NCBI GenBank assembly: GCA_905331475.1 | Contig: CAJNYU010001875.1 | Coordinates: forward strand, 62,001-126,000 | Source: Rotaria socialis | Lineage: Eukaryota; Rotifera; Eurotatoria; Philodinida; Philodinidae | Length of the DNA stretch: 64,000 nucleotides | Reading direction: 5' to 3' | Shown here: positions 49,599-60,591 of the stretch, piece by piece | How the letters are laid out: each line of letters starts with the position of its first letter | Position numbering within the stretch: the first letter of the stretch is position 1 | The notes under the pieces: model-generated | What the model was told of the DNA's origin: nothing | Database searches by the model: none | What the model saw: the letters and a program-made list of their open reading frames with translations, nothing else | Program-made: the position numbers and the translations under genes

Positions 49599-51936
49599 AT
49601 GGGAAGAAAAAGAAGTTGTATAGCAATTTACTGTTTCAAGCGTTGTTTCCCACCAAATAAATCCTTTTCATCTGTGTTTCAAGTTATTGCGATCGTTTTA
49701 TTTATTTCATTTAGTTATCTAATAGGTAAGGGAAAAGAAGTTTGATTAATTGAGATTAAATTTATTCTATTTTTAAAATAGCTCATCAAACATCTTCTAC
49801 GGTGCAATCATCATTTTCTACTAATGTAAAAAGTATTCATCAATCATCAAACATATCATTCGCAGCCAAAGATCGTAATAATTGTACAGATGATGGTGAA
49901 TCATCGCTTCGAATTCTTTCAAGTGTAATTTCTCGTAGTGAAACAATAAATTATCTTGGCTTTGTTCTTCGATCTCATGCATTATTTTATTGTTCAGTTC
50001 CAAAAGTTGCTACACGAACTTTTCTTACATTTATTACTTATCTTAATATACGTGATGAGTTAATACCTTTGCTGACAAATAAATCAACAATAAGTAATTT
50101 GAATTCTCAAGGAAAAGCAAATCCTTTTGATTTTAATAGTATCAATCAAATCCTGCCGTTTCCAGTGAAGGTAAAAATAATAATCCGCAGCTTTTATCAT
50201 CCTTTTGAAACACTCATAGTCGTTCACATTTTTTTAATTGGCATATACTTTATTGCAAAATGTTGAAAAGAAAAAAAGAAAGAAACCGACAGACAAATAA
50301 CCAAATAACTTATTCTGTTTTCTTTGACCATTTTTATTTATTTAGATATTTTCTTTCAGTGCAAAATATTAGCAAATTTTTTTATAGAAAAAATAGTAAC
50401 AAAAAAATAAATTAAAATGAACACTTTTGCATTTTTTCTATTCCTATGAAAGTTTCAATTGAAATACATAAATTTATTTCAAACAACACGTTCTATTTGA
50501 AAAAATATGAAGAAATTTTAACTTTATTGAAAAACACCCAGGAGAATGAATCCTAGCTTAGGATCCGATGGGTTCCGATCGGTTCCTATTGGAATCCGAC
50601 GGAGCTCTTCGGAAGGCGCAAGGAAACTATCGGATTATCGTTGGATTCCTGGTCCGGAATCGATACCGGATTCTAATATCTGAAACTAATAAAATGCAAC
50701 AGTAACCGTCAATCGGAACTGGAATGCTTCGGATTTCATTGGTTCCGATAATCGGATATCATTGGAAATATGACTGTCGAATTCGACATTGATTCCTCAA
50801 CCAGGAATCCAACGGGATTTCGTCGGATGGTGCGACCCCATAGAATCCGATGGGATTCGGTATCGGATTGATTCACCTGGGCAGGTGTCAGAATAGATAT
50901 TGAATTTTCTTATTTTTCATTTTAAAATGATAGGCTATATTGAATTGGACTGATAAATAAATCCATTGAGATAATTTTCTTATTCTTAAGGGGTGAGAAG
51001 GTTATTGTTACTTTTTACTGTTATAATAACAAAAAAAGTAACAATAACTTTCTCACCCCTAGTTCAATAATAAAAATAGCAGGATCGACTTCTATTCAAT
51101 CTACAAAATTTTAGAATGACTCTCAACCATCCCTGCTCAGTTCAATTTCAATTCTTAAATCGTTTTTATCACTCCTCATGGATTTCAATAAAAAAAAGGT
51201 CACCGATTTTGATATCTGGTCAATATATCAACGGAAAAGTTTTCCGCTTATTCGTCCTCAAACTTTATCCAATGTATCGCAACTTTTTTCATCGAATTTT
51301 ACTCGTGTTATTTTTGTCCGTCATCCGTTAGAGCGTTTAGCATCAGCGTATGTTGATAAAATAGCTCCGCTTACGAATAAGCCATTTTCATTATATGATT
51401 CAATACGCCGAGCAATTTGTCGAAAATATTCTTCATTATATTTGGCACGTGTTCAACGTAAATTTTATTATGTTCGTAGACGAATATCGAAAAAAATCGA
51501 AGAACCATGTCACAAAGTAGTTCCTAAATTTGAGCATTTTATTGATTATATTATGTCCGATGCAGTGATTAGCGATGTTCATTGGTATCCTTATTCAAAA
51601 CTTTGTTACACATGTTTATTTAAATATAATTTTATCGGAAAATATGAAACAATTGAAGAAGATCTTGAAAGATTATTAAAATATCTTGGGTTAGAATCAA
51701 AAGATTGGAATAATGCCAACTACTTCAGGACTGGAAAAACAAGAGAATTTTATAAATCAATGTATTCAAATTTAAACAATCAATTACTTTGTACCTTAAA
51801 ATATGTCTACAGAGATGATTTTAAATTATTTAATTATAGATTGGAAGATTATTTAACAGATAAAAAAACTATTGCATGTTCTCCAGCAGTCGAAAAACAA
51901 CTAAGAAAAACACATCAGAAACTGAATTTGTTTTAA
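49599..51936 (+). CDS. Golgi carbohydrate sulfotransferase (Sulfotransfer_2, CHST8-14-like)
   Basis: Type II Golgi enzyme class that moves sulfate from PAPS to glycan chains such as chondroitin, dermatan or HNK-1 sugars. Exons 49599-49725, 49782-50170 and 51199-51936 join in phase to 417 residues. A short basic cytosolic tail (MGRKRSC) and one membrane anchor (VFQVIAIVLFISFSYLI) start the protein. The 5'-phosphosulfate loop is FYCSVPKVATRTFL and the 3'-phosphate site VIFVRHPLERLASAYVDK, both family hallmarks. KYETIEEDLERLLKYLGL is the usual C-terminal motif. The last intron (1,028 bp) carries a CCCAGG element and a fold-back hairpin; its acceptor at 51198 is preceded by an A run rather than pyrimidines. 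Sugar specificity cannot be told. Confidence 0.9.
50537..50881. mobile_element. CCCAGG-terminus element, copy A
   Basis: 345 bp in the sulfotransferase intron. Ends CCCAGGAGAATGAATCC and, on the opposite strand, CCCAGGTGAATCAATCC. Interior rich in GGATTCCGAT-like units. Same family as 52408-52765 and 55206-55552. Confidence 0.7.
50989..51060. repeat. 72-bp fold-back hairpin
   Basis: Arms 50989-51016 and 51031-51060 (AGGGGTGAGAAGGTTATTGT and complement) pair nearly perfectly around a 14-base loop. Lies 138 bp before the last sulfotransferase exon. Confidence 0.85.
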
Positions 51937-52407
51937 TCAATTTTTTTCTTCATTCTAGTGTTTGTTTGTAAACTCATTCATAATATAAGAATTTCTGTAA
52001 TTTTAACCTAGAATAATCGATTTCCGCGTGGATGATAAAGATTGAATATCTTAAATTAGAACTTTGTTTTTGAGAAGTAATTAACTGTATGAAATATATA
52101 GGACACTAATTTCTCCTATAAAAAAATATGTAAACCCCTTAAAAACACTCCTATATCATTGTAGATGATAGTGCTTTTTAACATATAAAGACTGATATAT
52201 ACAAATATCATTGAAGTTTAAAAGAAATTGGATAGCACTAGTTTTTACAGGAATAATAAAAAAATTTGTTCGATCTATTTTCAATTATTTTACATATATT
52301 TGTCATATAAATGATACAAAATTAAATTGAATAAAGATCATTAAAACAACCGCTTGTAGTTTAAAGAAAACAAAAGATATTTTTATCAATACTGTATGCT
52401 ATTACTG

Positions 52408-52765
52408 CCCAGGTCGTTCATTCCTACAATCGAATCTGAAAATGAGTTGCATCGGATCTTACATGAAAACCGACAAGAACCAACAGATTCCGTCGGATTC
52501 CGGGTTTCGGGCCGAGATTCGGATCCGTAGGATCGGAATCCGATATTATCCGATTGTATCCTACTCTGGGATCCGATGCGCCAAAAAAGTCTGCTATACT
52601 CAACTTCTAAAAACCTCTTTTGCACTAAATATAATTTTGATACTTTTTAAAATTCTTCCGTCGGATTCGTCAATAGTTCCGAAACCCAGAATCCAACTGA
52701 ATTTCCTCGATTATTAGGATGTTTTAGGATCCGATAGAATCCGTTATCGGATTGGTCGACCTGGG
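52408..52765. mobile_element. CCCAGG-terminus element, copy B
   Basis: 358 bp. Ends CCCAGGTCGTTCATTCC and, opposite strand, CCCAGGTCGACCAATCC. Interior has GGATTCCG-like units flanking an AT-rich middle. Most diverged of the three at positions 8-12 of the ends. Confidence 0.65.
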
Positions 52766-54569
52766 TGTTTCATATAAAGTGAATTTAAACATTGATACCC
52801 TATCTCCTGGCTTTACCCATTTATTTATATTAATATCTTCAGCATCTATTTCGCTCAACCAGTTTTTATTGAGCTTAGTATATTTGGCATTAATATATAA
52901 AGATTACCAATTAAATCAGTGAAATCCAGAATGATAAAGAAGAAATGACGACAGATGAAGGATGTAATCGTTGGATATGTTTTTCAAAAGTAGATTCACA
53001 CATCTACCTTATGAGATTGCCTTTCAAAATATATAGAAAGACAATAAATACAGTGTATATGCAACATCTCGATTTACTAAGAAAAAGTAAGCATCAACGC
53101 ATCTATACTGTCGCACACATCTGTGTAATGTTATGAACGCTATACTGGTAATATAAAAACAACATAATAAGCTCTTATTTGAAGAATGTGTCGCAAGAAA
53201 AATTAGAACTTACAAAAAATAAAAATATTAGTGTTAAAATTTCAAGTTTTTGTGACGTTTTACGAAAATTATAATGACGTGCCTAATAACTGCAAGACTC
53301 TTTTCACAAGAATCTGCAATTTTCCAAAAAATATCATGAACCCTACTTTGGCCGAAAGTAAAAATGTCGAAAGTAGATATATCGAAAGGTAGAAATGTCA
53401 AAAAGTAAAAATTTCGACTGATAAATATCAAAAAATTTCTTACTTTAGTTCTGTGCGTTAAGAAAGATTAATAAATGTGGAAACTTCGGATTTCATCCGA
53501 AAGTTATGTGTACTGCAAAAAGCGCATGGAATGTATGCGTCACTCTAGAATGCCTGAACACCAAAATTATCATGAGAAACTAGCAATTTGATTTCTGGAT
53601 GCAGTTTTTGTGCATTCTGAGACGTTTTTCAGGCGATGTTTCGCTAGAAAGCTATGATTTAGTTTCAAAACTAATATCAGATTCGGAATCAGCGTTAAAA
53701 GCTGAGTCGATTTATATATGTTGTGAATAATTCTGAGAAAAATTTGTTTTTTGGAAAAAAATCCCTGTATCCTTCTTCAGGGATAGTTTGGTCAAAAATG
53801 ACAATTTTTTCGATAACTCAACCATTTCTTGAGGGATCCTTCTCACCTTCGAACTCGACCGAGATATTCATAAGATTGAACTGTGTGGAAAATTTCATCA
53901 TGATCTGACTCTTCTTTCGAAAGTTATCGTGCCTACGGCCGGACACACTGACCGATTTTAGAGTGTACTCACTTTTTGAGTACACAAAAAGAAACTCTTT
54001 TCAGCATTATGTATGCACTATGCTTAAGTATCTATCTGTAGCTGTTACTTGTGTTTTTAAGTTTCTAAAAGAAACAACAGTTCAAGCGATTGTAATAGTG
54101 TCAATAATTGATGTCGTTTGTACCCGACTTTGTATTGTGTGATAATGTTCAAAATTATCAAGTTTTGATGTGTTCTGTTACGATATTGTTTCATTGCAGT
54201 GTTTTTTTTTATATTGTAAAGGCGCTCAGGAGCGCGTCTGATCTGAGTTGGAGGGTGTGCTGATATTGATGGCACGCGTCGATGATTCTCCTTCTTTGTG
54301 TTTCTGTTCTCTTTCCATTGTTCTAATATATCTCTCCTGTTTCTCTTCTATCTCTCTCCTATATATGCGTGTGTTATGTATGAAGTTGGGACACTCTGGA
54401 GATGTCAGATGACACAATACACCATCATGCCGACGGGCATAGGCGACACTCTCTAGTTTTATCGTTACACTCTGGATACTTGAAGTAGCCTAATAAACAT
54501 CTTTGTCGAGAGTAGCACAAGTTACTCTAATCTAGTTGATCGTTGCATTGTCCAAGGGCGAAAAGCCTG

Positions 54570-54630
54570 ATTTCGAACTATTCGAATGACTAGAAATGAC
54601 TGGAAATGCCCGGGTGAGTTTTCCCCCTTG
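54570..54630 (-). repeat. Dispersed repeat, inverted copy of 43393-43455
   Basis: Read on minus: CAAGGGGGAAAACTCACCCG, then GCATTTCCAG and CATTCGAATAG, matching 43393-43455. Its CCCGGGTGAG portion also resembles the CCCAGGTGAA ends of the three 350-bp elements. Confidence 0.55.
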
Positions 54631-55205
54631 TTTTTCACCGTAATGAGCATATATACTGGTTTTTATATTCAGTAGTGACATATTTAGCTATCCAAGCTTC
54701 TTTTCAATAGGATTCCTTTAATAAGTTCAAGTGCTACTATTACCCTTTTGTTTTTAAGTAAAATATTAAAAAATTAGTTGGTACTTTATCAATACAAGTT
54801 ACACTTCCAACCATTATGGTGCAAATGGTAGCATTATACATATTTTCTTAAATTTTATTGCCGTGTGAATTAGCTTGAACCGGTTCATGAATGAGCATGT
54901 TAACAATAGAATTTGTTTCTTCACAGTTTATATAACTTAGATAAACGTAGATGAGTCACCAGCGCAACTATACTTCGATGACAATAAATCGGATAATCAT
55001 CATCAAATGACTACTTGCTGAGTTCCGTAAGGACATTATTGAAAAATGTCCATATAAACTACGAAGGCACTAATCCCATTTCAGATTCAACCCCAATGTA
55101 GTGGTCTACTATTCAATCAACATTAAGTTATAACTCAAATAGTCAGAAATCATAATTTTCACGATATGCAAATGAGTCGATTATTAGGTAAATGTATAAC
55201 AGTGG

Positions 55206-55552
55206 CCCAGGTGAATGAATCCTATCGGATCCCATGGGGCCCAACTAGCCGACAAAATCCGGTCGGATTTCTGACCTATGACCTACTAACGGATCCGCCG
55301 AAAAACAGCATTTTCTTATTCACCAATGAATAAGTACATGGTGTCAACAAAACACATGGATCGAATGCTTATGTTGATTTCCGTTAAATCCCGACACTGG
55401 AACCTATCGGATTCCAATGCTAGAGTTCCAATTGTAGGCCCCACGCCCGGATCCCGATAGGATTTCGGCGGTTTAATGAAATTCACATTATATCCTATCA
55501 GATTCTGACACGAATCTGATAGAATCCTACTATCAGGATCATTCTCCTTGGG
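55206..55552. mobile_element. CCCAGG-terminus element, copy C
   Basis: 347 bp, ending 103 bp before the 3' end of the F-box gene. Left end CCCAGGTGAATGAATCC; right end reads CCCAAGGAGAATGATCC on the opposite strand. Interior GGATCC and GATAGGATT-like units. Confidence 0.65.
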
Positions 55553-55655
55553 AGATTAAAAACGATCATTTTCTCACTCCGTAGCAATCAAGATTAAGTG
55601 CTTTTATTTTGAAGCAAGCATTATAGTACAAAAAGAATTGGATGTTCAAATGTTT

Positions 55656-57518
55656 CTATTTGAAAAAATTTGGAAATGAAAATCTACTTTTTTTCTTATT
55701 TTTGTTGTCAGAATTAGTAGCGGATTGTTCTTTGGCATATCTTTGCCAATAGGGGTCTTCATATGCAGCTGCATCGATCCAAACTGTCATAGTAGAATCC
55801 TTGATGTTGAAGAAAAATTTTAGTTCTCGTTTTAGATTGTATTCCCACATTTGTTTGCGGTAATTATCACCAAACCACTGATCCTTTTGCTGCATTTCAA
55901 AAGTGAGACTATGCAGACGTTTAACATATGTTTTCAACAATGGAACATTAAATAAGTCTGATGTTTTGATTTTTAAATGTTCCACATATGGAAAACACTG
56001 GCCAAGGAGAATAATATCTTGTTCATTAAATGGATGTTGATTAATAGATGTGTCAAGATGTTTCACACAAATATTTGTTGTCATGAAGATTTCGGAATTG
56101 GCAATAATCAAATCGAATGATATTGAGAGCGAAAGCACTGTTGTGACACATGCTAACAGGGAACTTAATATGTTCGTTCTATTATCTGTACTTGTAATAG
56201 AGAGGTGCTTGATTTGAGAACAATTAACATACGTTGTCAACCATGATAATATGGATAAATTAACATTAGCAACTACAAGGTATTTTACGTTATCATAATA
56301 GAAAGGACAAGATGAAATACAGTTTTTGTCGCCAATCGCCAAATTGATACTTTTATCTATTGTCACCATACTATTATCAATAGTACGATTTGGTGCCATC
56401 CAACATCCAGTAACAGGCTGATCATATTTATACCGAGCAGGGGGTTTGATCTGGTCTACCTCTAAGTAATCATAAGCCAAAGCTTCATGATCGGCTATGA
56501 TAATATTAAAATTCTTTTTCTCTATCCAATAAGAGTTTTGAAATGAGCGGAGTACACTTTCTACATTAGTTGTGTTTGCAAAGGATGTAGTTGTTCGAAG
56601 AGAAAAACAAGTAAGTGACGGTAACGATGTTTCAAAACACATTTTCCATGCATCAGCGTCCAATAATTCAGCATCTGTCTTAATTTCAAGATGATGCAAA
56701 TCAGGCATGTAATTAAAATATGTTGTCAACATATCCAACGTCAAAGAGCTGTTTTCTGGAAGTGACAGAATTAACGTTCGAAGTCTATATTTTAGTTTAT
56801 CTTTCGTTTTCGAACTCTTCTTCCCTATCTCACGAAAATGACGAGTATAAGATGTGTTGGTTATTTCACAGTCAAAATATTTAAGATGAGGAATGAACTG
56901 TAAAATATATTCGAAATCTTGCAATCGGAAACCTATTCCAGAAATCGCCAAATATTCAATATTTGACTCGGCATACTCCAAATTATCCCAGTTCATACGA
57001 GTCCAACTGCCCTTAATAGTTAAACATTTGAGTGACTGTAACTGAAATAAACGGGTAATCTCATATTCAAATTCAGAGTTATCTTTTATGTTCATTGCTT
57101 TGATTGATAAAGTGTGAATATTTAATTGCGATAATGATTCTAGAGCTGTGTGAATATAATCTACATCCAGAGTATTATAATCGAAATGAAAATAAAGTGT
57201 TCGAAGTCGTGTAAATAATTCAAACGTTGGATGACGTGAAAGAAAAGCATATATTTGGCCAGGTGCGTTTTCTTCTGATATGGCTAATTCTTCTATTCGA
57301 TCGATATATGCCGGTAAAAGACCGAAACAAAAACGAAAATCATCTTTGTGACATTGAATAAAATTGAAACGAAGCCGTTGACATCGCCTGATAAGTTCAT
57401 CAAAACGTCGATTTTGTTGAAAGTTAACGCATATTAGCAGATCCAGTCCATTAATATATTTCTCGAAAATATCAGTCAATATTTCATTAGGAAGTGATTC
57501 AAGTTTTGAGACCGACAT
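55656..57518 (-). CDS. Intronless F-box / LRR-like protein
   Basis: One open exon of 620 residues starting MSVSKLESLPNEILTDIFEKY. SLPNEILTDIFEKY followed by LDLLICVNFQQNRRFDELI is an F-box-like N-terminus. F-box proteins usually bind Skp1 and present substrates to an SCF ubiquitin ligase. The rest has irregular leucine-rich segments (LKCLTIKGSW, IEYLAISGIGF, LHHLEIKTDA, VEHLKIKTSD), a degenerate LRR solenoid by eye. The C-terminus is basic (NKNKKKSRFSFPNF). Such intronless F-box genes are, to my knowledge, common in bdelloids. Substrate unknown. A TTTTTAG acceptor-like site lies four bases before the ATG. Confidence 0.8.
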   Translation of the reverse strand: MSVSKLESLPNEILTDIFEKYINGLDLLICVNFQQNRRFDELIRRCQRLRFNFIQCHKDDFRFCFGLLPAYIDRIEELAISEENAPGQIYAFLSRHPTFELFTRLRTLYFHFDYNTLDVDYIHTALESLSQLNIHTLSIKAMNIKDNSEFEYEITRLFQLQSLKCLTIKGSWTRMNWDNLEYAESNIEYLAISGIGFRLQDFEYILQFIPHLKYFDCEITNTSYTRHFREIGKKSSKTKDKLKYRLRTLILSLPENSSLTLDMLTTYFNYMPDLHHLEIKTDAELLDADAWKMCFETSLPSLTCFSLRTTTSFANTTNVESVLRSFQNSYWIEKKNFNIIIADHEALAYDYLEVDQIKPPARYKYDQPVTGCWMAPNRTIDNSMVTIDKSINLAIGDKNCISSCPFYYDNVKYLVVANVNLSILSWLTTYVNCSQIKHLSITSTDNRTNILSSLLACVTTVLSLSISFDLIIANSEIFMTTNICVKHLDTSINQHPFNEQDIILLGQCFPYVEHLKIKTSDLFNVPLLKTYVKRLHSLTFEMQQKDQWFGDNYRKQMWEYNLKRELKFFFNIKDSTMTVWIDAAAYEDPYWQRYAKEQSATNSDNKNKKKSRFSFPNFFK

Positions 57519-58746
57519 TTATCTAAAAAGAAAATAATACCGAACTTTCAAAAACAAAAACGATGAAATATTTTTAAATCAGTGCAACGTTGTTTTTATG
57601 TGTTTTTTTCCTCATCGTAAAACGACCCGAATATTTGTTTATCGTGGTGTCGATCCTTTAACTCAACGAATTTTTTCATCGGTTTTACAATATATTGTGC
57701 ACATAAGCTCTTTTTTTTATTTCAATACTCACAGAAATATCGCGCATATGTAGCAGACCTCATAAACATGTGACATTAGATATTTCAATAGGTATTCATT
57801 GGTGTGTTGTGTTCATGATGAAATTACAGAAAATTTAAGTGAATCATGCTCGCATACAGGAGCGAGTAGTAAATGTGAAGCCATTTTACCAGTGGTGAGG
57901 GCGCAACATGTCTAGAGCTTTTTTTTCTCAAACAGTTCTGATCTTCAACTAATGTGTATTGTGCTGTAACCTGACATGTTTTTGTTACAACCGTGCCATT
58001 CGCGAGTCCTATTACAAGTTTATAGTCTATTATTGTTCAGCATTCATAAGTTTGGTGGAGAGAACTTTTTGTCAAATATACTAATAAAATTGCGAGCACG
58101 TGAGACTTGACGGATAATGAATGAAAATGTAGTAAAAATATTCCTCTTGAGGATGTGGGATTATGTGTTAAAAAACATTCACACCCTCTACCGTAAAAAC
58201 GTTTTACGCTCACGTTTCTAGTAAAAATTTGATTATGGTTTAGGTAATGTAGTTCCTACAAACGGTTGAGAAATATAAAAATTAGCGCACTGAAGTGAAC
58301 CCGACTAGATTGCATCAGGCTCAACATATTTAGTAAATAACCACCATTCTATTTAGTATATGCTATTACATCACATTTCAGCCCTATCTAAATAATACTA
58401 CATTTTACAGTAGAGAAAAAACTTGTCTGAAGTCATCTGAATAACTAACAATGATATTTCTCCTCTTAGTTTTTACTCAAAATAAATTTAATAATCTTTT
58501 TCACAAAACATTTTCTCTTCACATCCATATTGTTAATCTCTAAAAATCTCTAAAAACTATATAAATCAATTGTTTTCGATCTATCAATTCTTTATATTTT
58601 TAAGTGAGTGTATATTTTTCTAATAAATGTCACAAAAAATACTAATCAAAGACGCAACACGATAAGATAAGACCACCATAAGATTTCTATAAAAACTAGG
58701 GTTTGATATAACGAACATTTATTTATTGAGAATCACGATTGCCATC
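57519..58746. other. Intergenic between divergent F-box and SGNH genes
   Basis: 1.2 kb holding two promoters. A 42-codon open stretch on + from 57599 (IFVYRGVDPLTQRIFSSVL) looks protein-like but is isolated. No other feature seen. Confidence 0.4.
57523..57524 (-). promoter_or_regulatory. Acceptor-like AG before F-box gene start
   Basis: On minus, TTTTCTTTTTAG then ATAAATG. Because the gene has no introns, this site fits trans-splicing or a 5'UTR intron. Confidence 0.4.
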
Positions 58747-60020
58747 ATGCATCTATATTGGATCGTATTTTTCATTGCACCAATACTCGTCGATGGTCAA
58801 AGTAGCTGCAAAAATATTTTTGAATGAAAAAAATATCTTTTAATAACCATTTTCAGGTAAAATTTCAACAACACCGCTCTTCATGCGAGGATTATGGTGT
58901 GTAGCACAATGGTCACAATCATCGCAAGCATATACACAAACTGGTCAAGCATTTTTCTATAATAATGACACATTTACATTCAATTTTCTTGATAATTCAT
59001 CATTTACTTGGGTAGAATAGTTTGTGTTTATTGTTAATCGATATTTATATTTTAGTTTTAGATCAATCATTTTGTTGCAATCAATAATACAGATGGAAGC
59101 GGAGGTACTTATCAAATATTGACAGTGGCAACACAAGGTACAAACTATATATATATATATATTAGTATGAGGCAAGAAAAATCATAATGATTCTTGTAGG
59201 TCCTTCACAATATTTAAACAAAACTTTATGTTTTTGGCGACGACTAATAGCAAATGGTGATATTGTGTCTGGCCGTCAATCAAATGGCACGTGTACTCCA
59301 ACATTTGAAAATGATACAGCATCTGAAACTATTCGGTATACAAGAAATCCAACAACATGTCGTCTTATTGATGATGAAGATACTAAAATTGTTCTTTCAA
59401 GTACACCGTTCGAAGTAGAAACACTTCTTCCTTTCGATAGAAATTTACCATCAGCTAAACGCCACGGTCTTGTCTTCTTCGGAAGTTCATCTATTGTAAA
59501 GTGGAGCACATTAGCACAAGATTTTCCAGATTATACAACATTAAATCGAGGTTTTGGTGGTTCGACACTTGTTCAATGTTATCAACAATTTAAACGAATT
59601 ATCTATCCGTTAGAGCCAAGTATATTAATTATTTATGCCGGTGAAAATGATATTGCTGATGGACAACCACCCATTATTGTTCAATCAATATTTCGACAAT
59701 TGATTCCAACGATTCGGCGTTTCTATCCAAATATACCTATTGCTTATATTTCATTAAAGCCAAGTCCATCTCGTGTTAGTAAAATGGCACAAATGAATGA
59801 TACAAATAATCGTATTCGGAATGATATTGCCTTATTCTTTCGTGAGGTGACTTTTATTGATATTTGGCCTGATATGCTTCTACCCAATGGACAACCAAAT
59901 CCAGATTTATTCCTATCGGATAATTTACATATGAATAGCAAAGGCTATGCAATTTGGACAAAAGCAGTGACAATATATCTTGAATCAGTTTTTACCAAAC
60001 GTGCAATGCACACAAACTAA
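58747..60020 (+). CDS. Secreted SGNH/GDSL-type hydrolase
   Basis: Exons 58747-58801, 58857-59011, 59062-59137 and 59200-60020 join in phase to 368 residues. A signal peptide is clear (MHLYWIVFFIAPILVDGQS). A Cys/Trp/Asn-rich region of about 130 residues follows (GLWCVAQWSQSSQAYTQTGQ, with several N-x-S/T sites), then an SGNH domain with all blocks: I FFGSSSIVKW (Ser nucleophile), II LNRGFGGST (Gly), III IIYAGENDIADG (Asn), V FLSDNLHMNSKGY (Asp and His). Closest in look to bacterial-type lysophospholipase L1/acetylhydrolase-like esterases. Esterase or lipase activity is expected; substrate unknown. The N-terminal region is unfamiliar. Confidence 0.88.
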
Positions 60021-60591
60021 TGAATAATTTCAGAAGCAAAAAATTCAATTTATTCTAGTTTAAATAGCAATAGATAGATTTCATTTTATTCATGAATAAA
60101 TCTTGTAAAACTATCTACCTTCAATAGTCGATTAATGCCCTTTATAGTCGTAAAACTTCATGATTTACTACACTTGTTTTTCATTTACAATCAAAACCTT
60201 ATACAGATATCAGTTATTTCATCATAGATAAATGTGCAGGTAGTTCGAAATAGATCTTCAAACTTGAGTTTATGTATTGACTCCAACAAGGACCCGTAAA
60301 GTAGTGTGTAATTTCGCTAAAAAACTATCATACACCATAGGCGAAAAATAACGGAATTCAAAACACAATATTAAATGCTTAGCTGAATACGATGCATAAT
60401 AAAATGTTGAGTAGCACTACGGGTCTTGCAGTTCTAAGAACTAAGAACTTCTTAAATATTTCACACACAAGCCAATTCACAGCTTATTTATTTTATTTCA
60501 GTCAATGACTGAATTTTGATTTAACTCTTGTAAGAGCGAGATTAAGAATGATATATTAGAAATTACATTTTGACTTTGATTGATTAATTAA
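60021..60591. other. Intergenic between convergent SGNH gene and TPR-like locus
   Basis: 571 bp of AT-rich sequence carrying the two 3' ends. No repeat or gene seen. Confidence 0.5.

Larger units (their letters stand above)
51937..55205. other. Gene-poor stretch, sulfotransferase to F-box gene
   Basis: No convincing exon. Contains CCCAGG element copy B (52408-52765), a perfect 9-bp inverted repeat (GTGTACTCA, 53963-53985), and the repeat 54570-54630. The stretch 54030-54560 is less AT-rich, with a TATATA-like site near 54360 and AATAAA near 54492; see the rejected list. Confidence 0.5.

Noticed and set aside
54030-54560. Possible solo LTR (TATATA-like site, later AATAAA, less AT-rich block)
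   Set aside because: No TG...CA ends with matching target duplication and no second copy in the window; kept only as a gene-poor stretch.
57599-57724. 42-codon open stretch IFVYRGVDPLTQRIF
   Set aside because: Too short, isolated and without splice partners to call a gene.
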